Source: Microbacterium mangrovi (GTDB lineage Bacteria > Actinomycetota > Actinomycetes > Actinomycetales > Microbacteriaceae). From it: a stretch of 64,000 nt of DNA. Each line of letters starts with the position of its first letter. Positions within the stretch are counted from its first letter, which is position 1. Both the position numbers and the translations under genes were made by a program. The stretch lies in contig NZ_JTDK01000002.1 of the NCBI RefSeq assembly GCF_000802305.1, positions 1 through 64,000 of the forward strand, read 5' to 3'. Shown piece by piece: positions 42,386 through 51,654 of this stretch. Below the pieces are notes generated by a model that was given only the letters and a program-made list of their open reading frames with translations, made no database searches and had not been told where the DNA came from.

Positions 42386-43828
42386 ATGGCCGACACGTCG
42401 CACGGTGGGCTCTCTCCGGTGCTGTCTGACCTGGACATGCTGGTCGATGATCTGGGGGCGGCGCGGGCCCGGGCCGCGTCCGCGTTCGCGGTCGAGATGC
42501 ACTTCTTCGCCGGGGTCGCCGCCCTGGTACGACGGCGGGAACACGAGCGCGCCCAGCAGACCGACACCGGGGCGGTGGTGTCCGCATCGCAATTGGCGAT
42601 GCGGGAGATCTACGCCGAGATCGCCGCCGCGCTGCGCCTGTCCGAGTACCAGGTCGCGTCCCGGGTGAACCAAGCCCACGTGCTGATGACCCGGTTCACC
42701 GAGACCATGTACGAGGTCAGCGACGGCAACGTGTCCCCGCAGCACGCGACCACGATCGCGGACGTCGGCGGCGTCATCGACGACCCCGACATCCGGCGGA
42801 AGTATGAGCGGTACGCGATCGACCTGGCCGGCGAGCTCACTCCCGCCCAACTGAAGGACGCCCTGGGTGTGTTGGTGGACCGGCTCGACCCCCACGGCAC
42901 CCAGGACCGGATCAAGGAAGCCGTGCAACGCCGGTCCGTACGCAAACGGGTGCTCGAGCCAGGCGTGGGGCAGCTGATCATCACCGGCCCCACCGCCCAC
43001 ATCGAAGGCACCTACAACCGCCTCACCGACATCGCCACCGAACTCCACACCCAAAACCAAGAAGACGCCGCAGCGGCCGAGGGCAATGCGACTGACTCGG
43101 ACACGGAGTTCGTTCCGGATGAGCGCACGAGGGCGCAGATCATGGCCGATGTCGCCTTGGACCTGCTGCTCACCAGCGTCCCCGACGGGCACGGCACCAC
43201 CCCCGAACACCGCGATGCACTCGGCGCCATTACAGCCACCGTGCACCTCACCATCCCCGCCTCCACCCTGGCCGGCACCACGTTCGGCGGCACGCAGATC
43301 CCCGGCGCAGGCCTCGTCGACGACGACACCGCCCGACACCTCGCCGGCGGATCCGACGACTGGTACCGGATCTTCACCGACCCGACCACCGGAACCCCGG
43401 TCACCGTCGACAAACGCCGACCCTGCACCGCCATGCGACGTCTCCTGCAAGCCAGGGATGAGACCTGCCGGTTCCCCGGCTGCCGCCGCCCCGCCAAAAA
43501 ATGCGACATCGACCACACCACCGCACACGCCGACGGCGGACCCACCGCCCTGTGCAACCTCGCCTGCCTCTGCGAACGCCACCACACCGTGAAACACCAC
43601 ACCGACTGGACCGTGCAGCAACTCCCCGGCGGCATCCTCCACTTCACCTCACCCACACGACGCGGATACCGCACCCGACCCCCGGCCGCCGTCCGATTCG
43701 TCCCCGACCGACCACCCGGCAACCCACCAGGGAATGCCGATGCGCCTGGTCGTTCCGGAAGACCGGGGAGCCGCGCCGGCCACCCGCTCGCGCCCCGCCG
43801 CGAACACGGAGAACATCCTCCCTTCTGA
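42386..43828 (+). CDS. DUF222 / HNH endonuclease (13E12 repeat family)
   Basis: 480 residues. The N-terminal DUF222 domain (about 10-330, helical) is followed by a C-terminal HNH nuclease: CRFPGC then KKCDIDHTTAHADGGPTALCNLACLCERHHTVKH (split: KKCDIDHTTAHADGG and CERHHTVKH), with zinc-binding Cys pairs, at about 365-410. A Pro/Arg-rich tail follows. The family exists in many copies in actinobacteria and behaves like a mobile or repeated element; its target is unknown. GGAGGGAG precedes the ATG. The 3' half is built from unusually uniform C-ending codons. Confidence 0.9.
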   Translation: MADTSHGGLSPVLSDLDMLVDDLGAARARAASAFAVEMHFFAGVAALVRRREHERAQQTDTGAVVSASQLAMREIYAEIAAALRLSEYQVASRVNQAHVLMTRFTETMYEVSDGNVSPQHATTIADVGGVIDDPDIRRKYERYAIDLAGELTPAQLKDALGVLVDRLDPHGTQDRIKEAVQRRSVRKRVLEPGVGQLIITGPTAHIEGTYNRLTDIATELHTQNQEDAAAAEGNATDSDTEFVPDERTRAQIMADVALDLLLTSVPDGHGTTPEHRDALGAITATVHLTIPASTLAGTTFGGTQIPGAGLVDDDTARHLAGGSDDWYRIFTDPTTGTPVTVDKRRPCTAMRRLLQARDETCRFPGCRRPAKKCDIDHTTAHADGGPTALCNLACLCERHHTVKHHTDWTVQQLPGGILHFTSPTRRGYRTRPPAAVRFVPDRPPGNPPGNADAPGRSGRPGSRAGHPLAPRREHGEHPPF

Positions 43829-43862
43829 CGATGACTCCCGGATGTCGGAGGTCGGTGCTTGC

Positions 43863-44645
43863 ATGGGCCACATGAGTACGACAGCATCTGCCGACGGCAC
43901 CCCGATCGCATACACCGTGGTGGGCGACGGGCGCACCGTCGTGATCGTCAACGGCGCCCTCTCCACGGGGGCGGATGCCGGCCCCCTCGCCGAGGCCCTC
44001 GCCGACGCCGGCTTCCGGGCCGTGACCTGGGATCGCCGAGCCCGCGTGGGCAGCGGCGACAAGCGCGGATCAACCCCCGAAGACGAGGTCGCCGACCTCG
44101 CCGCCGTGATCGACGCGGTCGGCGGGGCGGATGCCGTGCTGGGCCACTCGTCCGGTGCGATCCTGGCCCTCTACGCAGCCCACCGCGGCGTGCCGACCGG
44201 CGCACTGTTCCTGTCGGAACCGCCCATCCAGTTCGACGACGCCGGCTACGGCGAGGAGCTCGTCGTCCGCCTTCAGCAGCTGGTCGACGACGGGCATCCC
44301 GAGGAGGCCGTCGCGGCCTTCCAGCTCGGCGCGATCGGACTGCCCGCCGACATGGTGGACGCCGGTCGCACCAACGGGATGCTCGCCGCCCTCGCCCCGC
44401 TCGGGCAGTCCGTCGTCTACGACGCGCAGCTCACCCTGCGCCTGAAGCAGCCGAGCGCCGACGCGCTGGCGGTGACCCAACCGGTCACGGTGCTGCGCGG
44501 TGAGCAGACGTTCCCGTTCCTCATCGGCTCGTCCGACCGGCTGGCGGGCGCGGTGCCCGGCGCCGAACTGGTGGTCGTCCCCGAGTCGGTGATGCACCGC
44601 GCCGACCCGGTCGCCACGGCCCGCGTGATCACGCAGCGGATGTGA
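43863..44645 (+). CDS. alpha/beta hydrolase
   Basis: 260 residues. VTWDRRARVGS is the strand-loop after the oxyanion segment; the nucleophile elbow is GHSSGA (Ser near 95), and His appears in VVPESVMHRADP near the end. The acidic member is less clear. ATGs at 43842, 43863 and 43872 are all in frame; 43863 is chosen as nearest to GGAGG at 43847-43851. No operon partner; the substrate is unknown. Confidence 0.82.
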   Translation: MGHMSTTASADGTPIAYTVVGDGRTVVIVNGALSTGADAGPLAEALADAGFRAVTWDRRARVGSGDKRGSTPEDEVADLAAVIDAVGGADAVLGHSSGAILALYAAHRGVPTGALFLSEPPIQFDDAGYGEELVVRLQQLVDDGHPEEAVAAFQLGAIGLPADMVDAGRTNGMLAALAPLGQSVVYDAQLTLRLKQPSADALAVTQPVTVLRGEQTFPFLIGSSDRLAGAVPGAELVVVPESVMHRADPVATARVITQRM

Positions 44646-44697
44646 CCGTGCCCGGCGCCACGGCATCCTCGCACGCCCGCCGCACTAGCATGGCCCC

Positions 44698-45402
44698 GTG
44701 ACCAGCGCCCCTCCCCTGCGCGACCCCGGCGCCCGCGAGCCGGGCGCCCGTCCGTACCTCCTGCTCATCGAAGACGACCCCAAGCTCGGGCCGCTCACGG
44801 CGAAGGTGCTCTCCACGTCGTTCGAGGTCGAGCTCGTCGCCGATCCCGAGCAGGGGCTCGAGCGCGCGCTCAGCGGAGACCACGACGTCATGGTCATCGA
44901 CCGGCGCCTGCCGCATGCCGACGGCATGGACATCGTGCAGAAGGCGCGCGCCCAGCGCATCGCGTCGCCGATCCTCATGCTCACGGCGCTCGGCACCACG
45001 TCCGACAAGGTCGAGGGGCTGGATGCCGGCGCCAACGACTACCTCGTCAAGCCGTTCGAATTCGATGAGCTGAAAGCGCGCCTGCGCGCGCTGACGCGCA
45101 CGTTCGATCCGCAGGGGAAGGCGCTTCCGATCGGCGACTGGACCTTCTACCCCGACGACGACTTCGTGCACTCCCCGTATCTCGGCCGCGTGCTGCTGAC
45201 CCCGCGCGAGTCGTCCCTCCTGCGCCTGCTCGCGGAGCATCCGGAGCGCACCTACACGCGGGAGCAGATCCTGCGGACCGTGTTCAGCACCGAAGATCAG
45301 CCCGGCACGGTCGACACGTACGTCCACTACCTGCGCCGCAAGACCGAACGCGACATCATCCTGACCGTTCGCCACAAGGGCTACCGGCTGGGCCAGCTCT
45401 GA
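44698..45402 (+). CDS. OmpR-family response regulator
   Basis: 234 residues from a GTG. Receiver domain (about 18-135): acidic pair EDD (~25-27), phospho-acceptor Asp68 in VIDRRLP, Lys118 in LVKPF. The C-terminal winged helix (about 140-230) ends with VDTYVHYLRRKTERDIILTVRHKGYRL, the OmpR/PhoB recognition helix and wing. The kinase gene follows after 25 bp, forming a two-component pair. Confidence 0.94.
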   Translation: MTSAPPLRDPGAREPGARPYLLLIEDDPKLGPLTAKVLSTSFEVELVADPEQGLERALSGDHDVMVIDRRLPHADGMDIVQKARAQRIASPILMLTALGTTSDKVEGLDAGANDYLVKPFEFDELKARLRALTRTFDPQGKALPIGDWTFYPDDDFVHSPYLGRVLLTPRESSLLRLLAEHPERTYTREQILRTVFSTEDQPGTVDTYVHYLRRKTERDIILTVRHKGYRLGQL

Positions 45403-45427
45403 TCCCCCGGCGATCCCGAGGCACGAC

Positions 45428-46408
45428 ATGACCCGCAAGAGCCCCGCGCAGACCAGTGCCGACGCCGCCGCGATCACGCGCGCGTCGCGCATCGTCACGG
45501 CGCAGATCACGGCGGTGGCGGCCCTCATCGTGGCACTCGTCGTCGTGGTGTCGGTGATCTACGTCGTGCGGCAGTCGGCGCCTCGCGAACGCCTCGAGAA
45601 GCCGCCGCCCGGCCAGACGCGCATCTACGTGGATGCGCAGACCGTGCTCGCCGCGCTCGTCATCGTCGGGGTGGGCGCGATCATCCTGGCCAGCCTGCTG
45701 AGCTGGCTCATCGCGCGACGGGCGGTGCGTCCCCTGGGCGACGCGCTCCGGATGCAGCGGACCTTCGTGGCGGATGCCAGCCATGAGCTGCGCACCCCGC
45801 TCACCGTCATCAGCGCGCGGGTCGAGGTGCTCAAGCAGGACCTGGATGCCGGCGAGGACCCCGGCGAGAACCTCGACGAGCTGCGCGCTGACGTGGCCGC
45901 GCTCGGCGATGTGATCACCGATCTGCTGCTGGCCTCCTCCCCGCGCGAGGACACCGCCGAGCCGTATGCCGTGGCCGACGTGATCGAACCGGCTGTGGAC
46001 GACCTGCGCCTGCTCGGCACACCGCGCGGCATCCGGCTGAACGTGACCATCGAACCCGGCATCAGCACCCGTGTGCCGCCCGCGACGCTGCGCCGCAGCA
46101 TCGTCGCCCTCGTCGACAACGCGATCGCGCACTCTCCGGACGGATCCTCCGTCGAGGTGTCGGCGGTCACCGCAGCCCGGGGCCGGTTCGCGCTCGCGGT
46201 CACCGACCACGGTCCGGGGCTCCAGGGCATCGACCGGTATCGCGTGTTCGAGCGGTTCGCGCACAGCGATGCCGGCTCGACGCGAGAGGGGTTCGGCCTC
46301 GGTCTCGCGCTCGTGCGCGACCTGGCGGACCGCAACGGGGGCCGCATCGAGGTGACCGACACGTCGTCGTCGGGGACGACGTTCACCCTGACCCTGCCGA
46401 CCGGCTGA
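45428..46408 (+). CDS. sensor histidine kinase
   Basis: 326 residues. Two membrane helices (about 25-47 and 72-95) flank a short ~24-residue outside loop, too small for a classical sensor domain, so it probably senses a membrane or lipid signal. The phospho-acceptor is His119 in SHELRTPL. The ATPase part shows the N box (ALVDNAIAHS), G1 (DHGPGL) and G2 (GFGLGLALV). Partner of the response regulator just upstream. Confidence 0.94.
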   Translation: MTRKSPAQTSADAAAITRASRIVTAQITAVAALIVALVVVVSVIYVVRQSAPRERLEKPPPGQTRIYVDAQTVLAALVIVGVGAIILASLLSWLIARRAVRPLGDALRMQRTFVADASHELRTPLTVISARVEVLKQDLDAGEDPGENLDELRADVAALGDVITDLLLASSPREDTAEPYAVADVIEPAVDDLRLLGTPRGIRLNVTIEPGISTRVPPATLRRSIVALVDNAIAHSPDGSSVEVSAVTAARGRFALAVTDHGPGLQGIDRYRVFERFAHSDAGSTREGFGLGLALVRDLADRNGGRIEVTDTSSSGTTFTLTLPTG

Positions 46409-46414
46409 ACGCAT

Positions 46415-46430
46415 CTCAGACGATTCTGAG
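46415..46430. promoter_or_regulatory. candidate response-regulator site
   Basis: CTCAGA-CGAT-TCTGAG (46415-46430) is a perfect palindrome with flanking AT/AG, in the 45-bp gap between the kinase stop and the COG4705 gene; CTGAGAG recurs 16 bp downstream (46446-46452), giving an inverted plus direct-repeat arrangement. OmpR-type regulators bind repeated half-sites, so control of the next gene by the adjacent pair is plausible. Confidence 0.45.
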
Positions 46431-46453
46431 AGCGCTCGTCGTTCACTGAGAGG

Positions 46454-47245
46454 ATGCAGCCACTCGTCACCGGTCGGCAGGCGGCCCGTGTGCGGCGCTC
46501 TCCGCAGCGCGTTCCCGACCCGACCCCGCTGTTCTGGGCGACGAAGGCTGTGTCAACGGCACTCGGCGAGGCCGCGTCGGACTTCAGCATCCACGTGATG
46601 CCGCCCGTCGTCGCGGTCCTTTGCGGTTTCGCGGCGTTCGTCGTGGCGCTCGTCATCCAGCTCGGGCGCCGTCGCTACACGCCCTGGGCGTACTGGCTGA
46701 CGGTCGCGATGGTGGGCGTGTTCGGCACGATGGCCGCCGACGTCGTGCACGTCGCCTTCGGGGTGCCGTATCCGCTGTCGACCCTGTTCTACGCGCTCGT
46801 GCTCGCCGCGGTCTTCGTGCTGTGGCGGCGCACGGAGGGAACCCTCTCGGTGCATGAGGTCACCACGACCCGCCGCGAGCTGTTCTACTGGGCGGCCGTG
46901 GTCGCCACGTTCGCCATGGGCACGGCCCTCGGCGACTTCACGGCGTACGGCCTCGGCCTCGGATACGTGGCCTCCATCGCGCTCTTCGCGGTGCTGATCC
47001 TGGTCCCGGCGATCGGGTACCGGTTCTGGCGCTGGAACGCGGTGTTCAGCTTCTGGTTCGCGTACGTGGTGACGCGGCCCCTCGGAGCATCGGTCGCGGA
47101 CTGGCTCGCGAAGCCGGAGGCCGTCGGCGGCCTCGGCCTCGGCGGCGGCTGGGTGACTCTGGCCTTCGCCGCCGTGATGGTGGTGCTGGTCGGCTTGATG
47201 TACCTGCCGGTGTCGCGGCGTCGTCTGTCCGACGACCTGGTGTGA
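46454..47245 (+). CDS. COG4705-like multi-TM membrane protein
   Basis: 263 residues, about eight membrane helices. It contains an internal repeat typical of COG4705: FWATKAVSTALGEAASDF (first half), FAMGTALGDFTAYGLGLGY, and FWFAYVVTRPLGASVADWL (second half), each with a Gly-(x)3-Asp that could be a transport or metal path. Biochemical function is unsettled. The ATG follows a palindrome next to a two-component system, which may regulate it. Confidence 0.85.
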   Translation: MQPLVTGRQAARVRRSPQRVPDPTPLFWATKAVSTALGEAASDFSIHVMPPVVAVLCGFAAFVVALVIQLGRRRYTPWAYWLTVAMVGVFGTMAADVVHVAFGVPYPLSTLFYALVLAAVFVLWRRTEGTLSVHEVTTTRRELFYWAAVVATFAMGTALGDFTAYGLGLGYVASIALFAVLILVPAIGYRFWRWNAVFSFWFAYVVTRPLGASVADWLAKPEAVGGLGLGGGWVTLAFAAVMVVLVGLMYLPVSRRRLSDDLV

Positions 47246-47281
47246 CCGCCGGCACGCGAAGAAGCGGCATACCCTCGTAGC

Positions 47282-48028
47282 GTGACGACCTCGGTGCTGG
47301 TCTCCACCCTGATCGGCGTCGCCGTGCTCATCGCGGTCGCCACCGGGGTGCTCGCCGTGTTCGGCGCGCCGCACCGGTGGGCGCCGGCGCTGGCGGTGCT
47401 GCGGGGGATGCTGCAGCTCGCCGTGGTGAGCGTCATCCTCACCGGCGTCATCACGAACGCGCTGTGGGTGGGGCTGGCCCTGGTGGTGATGTTCGTCGTG
47501 GCGTCTTCGACGGCCACGCACCGGATCGGCTGGTCGGGGTCGCACGCCCTGATGATGTTCTCGGCGATGGCGGCGGGGATCGCCGTGACCCTCGTCGTCG
47601 TGTTCACCACCGGCGCGATCGAGTTCTCCGCCCGCTACGTCCTGGCGATCGGCGGCATCGTGATCGGCAACTCGATGGGCATCGCGACCCTCGCCGGACG
47701 CCGGTTCACCGAGATGACGATCGATCAGTGGGATCAGGTCGAGGGATGGATGGCGCTCGGCGCCGCACCCCGCCAGTCCACGCGCGACCTGGCACGACAG
47801 GCCGTGTACTCGGCCCTCATCCCGTCGACCGATCAGACCAAGACGACGGGGCTGGTGACCCTTCCGGGGGCGTTCGTCGGCGCCATCTTCGGCGGCGTCT
47901 CGCCGCTGGAGGCCGGCCGGTTCCAGATCGTCGTGCTCGCCGGCATCATGGCGGCGGGCGCGGTGACGGCGGTGCTCGTGACGCTGTGGATGGCACCGGT
48001 GCGGGTGAAGCCGGTGCCGCTGCGATAG
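47282..48028 (+). CDS. FetB-like (UPF0014) ABC permease
   Basis: 248 residues, seven hydrophobic segments. LRGMLQLAVVSVIL at the start and DQTKTTGLVTLPGAFVGAIFGGVSP near the C-terminus are the UPF0014/FetB signatures. FetAB exports iron in E. coli. No ATP-binding partner is encoded next door, so either it lies elsewhere or this member works otherwise. GTG start 37 bp after the COG4705 stop. Confidence 0.88.
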   Translation: MTTSVLVSTLIGVAVLIAVATGVLAVFGAPHRWAPALAVLRGMLQLAVVSVILTGVITNALWVGLALVVMFVVASSTATHRIGWSGSHALMMFSAMAAGIAVTLVVVFTTGAIEFSARYVLAIGGIVIGNSMGIATLAGRRFTEMTIDQWDQVEGWMALGAAPRQSTRDLARQAVYSALIPSTDQTKTTGLVTLPGAFVGAIFGGVSPLEAGRFQIVVLAGIMAAGAVTAVLVTLWMAPVRVKPVPLR

Positions 48029-48033
48029 CGGAG

Positions 48034-48042
48034 TTATCCACA
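48034..48042 (+). promoter_or_regulatory. perfect DnaA-box sequence
   Basis: TTATCCACA is the exact DnaA-box consensus, located 6 bp after the permease stop and ~82 bp before the first Rv3235-family gene. A single box does not make an origin. It may be a DnaA-responsive regulatory site or chance; it is rare by composition here. Confidence 0.4.
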
Positions 48043-48123
48043 GGCCGGCGGGCGTCGGTTGAAGCAGCATCGACGTTCCGTGTTCGATGGGGCGACGAGC
48101 ATCCGCCGCCCTGAGGAGGACAC

Positions 48124-48540
48124 ATGTCGCCACCCGCGGCCCGACCGGCCCCGTACGTGTCGTATCCGCGTTCGACGTCCGAGCCCCGCACGGATGCCGC
48201 GCTCCCCGACCCCACACCGCTGCTGCACAACCTCACGCAGGGCGTGCTGGAGGTGATCGCGGGGATGCGGCCGGTGGAGCACCTGGCGCGCTGGATGTCG
48301 GAGCCGGCGTTCCGGTCCATCGTCGTGCGGGCGAACCTGGCGGCGCGGGCCCGGAGTGCGCGCGGCATCCCGGCGGCGACCTCGGCGGTGGTGGTGACCA
48401 CGGTTCGCTGCACCTGGCCTGCCGACGACGTCGTCGAGGCGACGGTCATCGTCGCCGGAAAGGCGCGCACCCGGGCGGTCGCGGTGCGGCTCGAGGAGTT
48501 CCGGGGTCGATGGCGCGCGGAGTCCATCGCGATGCTCTAA
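48124..48540 (+). CDS. Rv3235-family protein (copy 1)
   Basis: 138 residues. After a Pro-rich ~28-residue lead: LPDPTPLLHNLTQGVLEVIAGMRPVEHL, then RWMSEPAFRSIVVRANLAARA and a C-terminal beta sheet (VRCTWPADDVVEATVIV, EFRGRWRAESI). Matches the small actinobacterial Rv3235 family, found near secA and the growth-linked genes; function unknown. GAGGAGG precedes the ATG. A paralogue follows 108 bp later. Confidence 0.85.
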   Translation: MSPPAARPAPYVSYPRSTSEPRTDAALPDPTPLLHNLTQGVLEVIAGMRPVEHLARWMSEPAFRSIVVRANLAARARSARGIPAATSAVVVTTVRCTWPADDVVEATVIVAGKARTRAVAVRLEEFRGRWRAESIAML

Positions 48541-48648
48541 GAAACCTAAGGGACTTCTCATAGCGGGCGGCTGTGATCGGCCCTAGGGTGGGAGTCGGGC
48601 CCGTGTTCGGAACTTGCCGTTGCAGTTGCAGAACACCGAGGGGGCCCG

Positions 48649-49053
48649 ATGCCGGCGACACTCGCACACATCCCGCTGTGGGACGACGACGACCGGAGGC
48701 GGCCGGTGGCCGCGCTCCCCGACCCGGAGGCGCTCATCCGCAACCTCGCGCGGGGCATCCTCGAGGTGCGCGCCGGGGTTCGCGAGCCGGCGCAGCTCGC
48801 CCGCTTCCTCGCGCAGGAGCCCTATCGCGCGCTCGTCCAGCGGGCGACGCAGGCCGCGCAGGCACGACGGCGGTCGGGCTCGGCACCGGTGCGCCCGGCG
48901 ATCAGCATCCTGAGCGTGCGCTGGACCGCACCGGCCGCCGACGCCATCGAGGCGGCCGTCGTGGTCCGGCCCGGCGACCGGATCCGCGCGATCACGATGC
49001 GGCTCGAAGCCATCGGGTCCCGGTGGCGCGCCACGGACATCGTCGTCATCTGA
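48649..49053 (+). CDS. Rv3235-family protein (copy 2)
   Basis: 134 residues, same layout as the gene before it: LPDPEALIRNLARGILEVRAGVREPAQL, then RFLAQEPYRALVQRA, then SVRWTAPAADAIEAAVVV and GSRWRATDIV. It is divergent enough from copy 1 to be an old duplication. CCGAGGGGGCCCG precedes the ATG. Unknown function; a heteromeric role with copy 1 is possible (inference). Confidence 0.82.
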   Translation: MPATLAHIPLWDDDDRRRPVAALPDPEALIRNLARGILEVRAGVREPAQLARFLAQEPYRALVQRATQAAQARRRSGSAPVRPAISILSVRWTAPAADAIEAAVVVRPGDRIRAITMRLEAIGSRWRATDIVVI

Positions 49054-49098
49054 CCTGTCCTCCCGGCCGGACCACGGCCTGCGGGTAGCCTGAGTGCG

Positions 49099-50403
49099 AT
49101 GACCTCGCCCGTCCCGACCGCCCCGACGCGGTGGCTTCCGGCGCTCCTCCATTCCGCGGGGATGGCACGGGCGTTCACTCTCGCCGCGTTCGCCGCCGTG
49201 CTGTCGGCGAACGCGATCCAATGGCTGGCCGGGACCGTCACGTACGTCACGATCATCGTGGGCCTGTGCGTCATCGGGGTCGGGATGCTGGTGGCCCGCC
49301 GCCAGGAGATCCGCTTTCTGCACCTCGTGCCGATCTCGCTGATCCTCTTCGTGGGCTGGTGCGCGATCAGCGTGTTCTGGAGCGCCTCGCCGTCCGACAC
49401 CGTGATCGGCACGATCTCCCAGGTCGGGATCGCCCTGCTCGCGATCGTCGTCGGGCATGTGCGCGACACCCTGCAGACCGCGCGCGCCCTCGGCGACGTG
49501 ATGCGCTGGCTGCTGTCGATCTCGCTCGGGCTGGAGATCGTCGTCGGCATCCTCATGCCGCACCCGCTGCACCTGTTCGGCATCGACGGCAACATCGCGC
49601 AGTTCGGGCCCATCGAGGGCATCTTCGGCTCGCGCAACATGCTGGGCTTCGTGGCCGTCCTGGCCCTGGTCACCTTCTTCATCGAGTGGCGCAGCGCATC
49701 GGTCTCCCCGCGACTGGCGGGGTTCTCCGTCGTGGTGGCGGGCCTTCTCGCGGTGTTCAGCCGCTCCCCCGTGGTGCTGGTGCTCGCCGCCGCCGTCGGA
49801 CTCGCCGCCGGTGCCCTGACGCTGGTGCGCCGGGTGCGCCCCCGCGACCGGGCCCCCGTCCAGTGGGTGCTCGGCGTCATCGTGCTGCTCGGGGTCATCG
49901 CGGCGTATCTGCTGCGGCACCAGATCATCCGCGCGGCAGGGTCGGAGTTCTCGATCCGGGCGAACCTGTGGCGGGTGCTCGCCCCGTACGTGCGCACCTA
50001 TCCCGTGCAGGGCTGGGGCTGGTTCGGCCCGTGGCCGCTGGAGCAGTATCCGTTCCAGTCCATCAACTACTCGATCGACCGCAGCTACACGACATCCCTG
50101 AATGGGTACGCCGACCTGCTGCTGCAGGTCGGCTGGGTGGGCGTGGTCCTGTTCGCCGCCCTCGCCGGCGTCGCGCTGGTGCGGTCGTGGCTGGTCGCGA
50201 GCCAGCGCGGCTCGATCGTCTACGCGTGGGTGCCGATGATCCTCGTCACGATCCTCACCAACTCGGTGTTCGAGAGCGTCGCGCTGTTCGGCGCGGGCTG
50301 GATGATCCTCGTGGTGTGCGCGGTGCGAGCCGGGCAGACCCGGTCGTGGCGCGAGCGCCTCGCGAGTCCCGAACCGGACGAGGGTCTCCCCCACCGCACC
50401 TGA
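49099..50403 (+). CDS. O-antigen-ligase-like membrane protein
   Basis: 434 residues, about 11-12 membrane helices with a larger outside loop near residues 275-345 (RANLWRVLAPYVRTYPVQGWGWFGPW). This loop and the preceding GIFGSRNMLGF are the hallmarks of the Wzy/WaaL ligase family, which joins or polymerises lipid-linked glycans. In a monoderm it probably ligates or polymerises a wall glycan, perhaps the one made by the 54-64 kb cluster. Converges with the ROK gene 6 bp away. Confidence 0.85.
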   Translation: MTSPVPTAPTRWLPALLHSAGMARAFTLAAFAAVLSANAIQWLAGTVTYVTIIVGLCVIGVGMLVARRQEIRFLHLVPISLILFVGWCAISVFWSASPSDTVIGTISQVGIALLAIVVGHVRDTLQTARALGDVMRWLLSISLGLEIVVGILMPHPLHLFGIDGNIAQFGPIEGIFGSRNMLGFVAVLALVTFFIEWRSASVSPRLAGFSVVVAGLLAVFSRSPVVLVLAAAVGLAAGALTLVRRVRPRDRAPVQWVLGVIVLLGVIAAYLLRHQIIRAAGSEFSIRANLWRVLAPYVRTYPVQGWGWFGPWPLEQYPFQSINYSIDRSYTTSLNGYADLLLQVGWVGVVLFAALAGVALVRSWLVASQRGSIVYAWVPMILVTILTNSVFESVALFGAGWMILVVCAVRAGQTRSWRERLASPEPDEGLPHRT

Positions 50404-50409
50404 CGCGGG

Positions 50410-51579
50410 TCAGACCACCGGAACGGCGGATGCCGGAGCCCGCAGCAGCTCGCGGAACGCGGCCTCCGCCGCGCCCACCAGCTGACGGTCGACGCCGAGC
50501 AGCGCGGGGCGGATCTCGAGGTCCTCCGCACTGGCGGGCATGCACTGGGCGCGCACCTGCGCGGCGAGATCGTCGGGGGCGAGCTCCTCGAGCGTCGCGA
50601 GGAAGCCGCCCAGCACGACGATGGAGGGGTTCAGCACGTTGACCGCGTTGGCGAGCGCCGCCGCCAGCACCCGGGTCTGGCGGGAGAGCTCGATCGCGAC
50701 CGCCGGATCGGCGGAGGACGCGATCGCGGCGGCCAGCATCGTCTCGTCCACTCCGCTCAGTCCGAGCAGCGCCAGGACGCGGTCGCGGTTGACCTCGTCC
50801 TCGAGCACGCCGCCGGGCGCGCGCTGGTCGGCGGCGTCGAGGATGCCGGGACGGTTCTGCCCGAACTCGCCGGCGTATCCGGCGGCGCCGGTGACCGGCA
50901 TCCCGTGCACGACGAGTCCGCCGCCGATGCCGCTGGCGCTGTCGAGGTAGACGACGTGGTCGATGCCGCGCGCGGCGCCGAAGAGGTGCTCGGCCACGGC
51001 GCCGAGGCTCGCGTCGTTCTCGACGAAGGCCGGCAATCCGGTGCGGCATGCGACGAGGTCGCGCAGCGGGGCATCCCGCCAGCCCAGGTGGGGCGCCTGG
51101 CGCACGAGCCCGTCGGCGACCCGGACGAGTCCCGGCACGGCCATCCCGATTCCGACGATGCGGGATCCGGCGAGCGCGGCATCCTGCCAGTCGCGCACCC
51201 GGCCGGCGATGAGGTCGGCGGTCTGCTCGGGCGTGAGGGGGCCGTCGACCGGGATCCGCTCGCGCAGCGCGACGGTCTGGTCCAGGCGCACGGCGGCGAG
51301 CGTGACGGCATCCACCTCGGTGTTCGCGGCGATCGCGACGACCCGGGGATCGACGGAGGCGACCGGCGACGGGCGGCCGACGCGGTTGGTCGGCTCGGGG
51401 GCGCTCTCTTCGACGAGGCCGAGTTCGACGAGTTCCGCGATGAGGCTCGCGGTGGTCGATCTGTTCAGTCCGGTGCGCTCGGTGAGACTCGCTCGCGGCT
51501 GCGGACCCTCCAGATGGAGGATCTGCAGGACACGCCCCAGATTCGCCTCGCGGGCGCCCAGCACCGCTTCCATCACCAT
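50410..51579 (-). CDS. ROK-family repressor, XylR-like
   Basis: 389 residues. The N-terminal winged helix (about 14-60) contains [28 protein letters not shown]. The ROK sugar-kinase-like domain follows: phosphate loop ~95-105, [11 protein letters not shown], and [14 protein letters not shown]. The zinc-binding Cys cluster of true ROK kinases is absent, as in XylR repressors. It is divergent from xylA with an inverted repeat between them. M1 and M3 are both possible starts. It would release xylA-xylB in the presence of xylose. Confidence 0.9.
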   Translation of the reverse strand: MVMEAVLGAREANLGRVLQILHLEGPQPRASLTERTGLNRSTTASLIAELVELGLVEESAPEPTNRVGRPSPVASVDPRVVAIAANTEVDAVTLAAVRLDQTVALRERIPVDGPLTPEQTADLIAGRVRDWQDAALAGSRIVGIGMAVPGLVRVADGLVRQAPHLGWRDAPLRDLVACRTGLPAFVENDASLGAVAEHLFGAARGIDHVVYLDSASGIGGGLVVHGMPVTGAAGYAGEFGQNRPGILDAADQRAPGGVLEDEVNRDRVLALLGLSGVDETMLAAAIASSADPAVAIELSRQTRVLAAALANAVNVLNPSIVVLGGFLATLEELAPDDLAAQVRAQCMPASAEDLEIRPALLGVDRQLVGAAEAAFRELLRAPASAVPVV

Positions 51580-51604
51580 TCCTCCACACTAGACCTTTTC
51601 CGCC

Positions 51605-51627
51605 ATATGTTGTATGCTCCAACAAAT
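51605..51627. promoter_or_regulatory. XylR operator
   Basis: ATATGTTG (51605-51612) and CAACAAAT (51620-51627) form an inverted repeat (one mismatch) with a 7-bp spacer, in the 75-bp gap between the ROK repressor and xylA. It lies 28-50 bp before the xylA start, where a repressor would block the promoter. Confidence 0.8.
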
Positions 51628-51654
51628 ACCAATTCGACGACGAACAGGAATGCC

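Noticed and set aside
48034..48042. replication origin
   Set aside because: Only one DnaA box, no box cluster, no dnaA/dnaN neighbours; kept as a single regulatory-site candidate.
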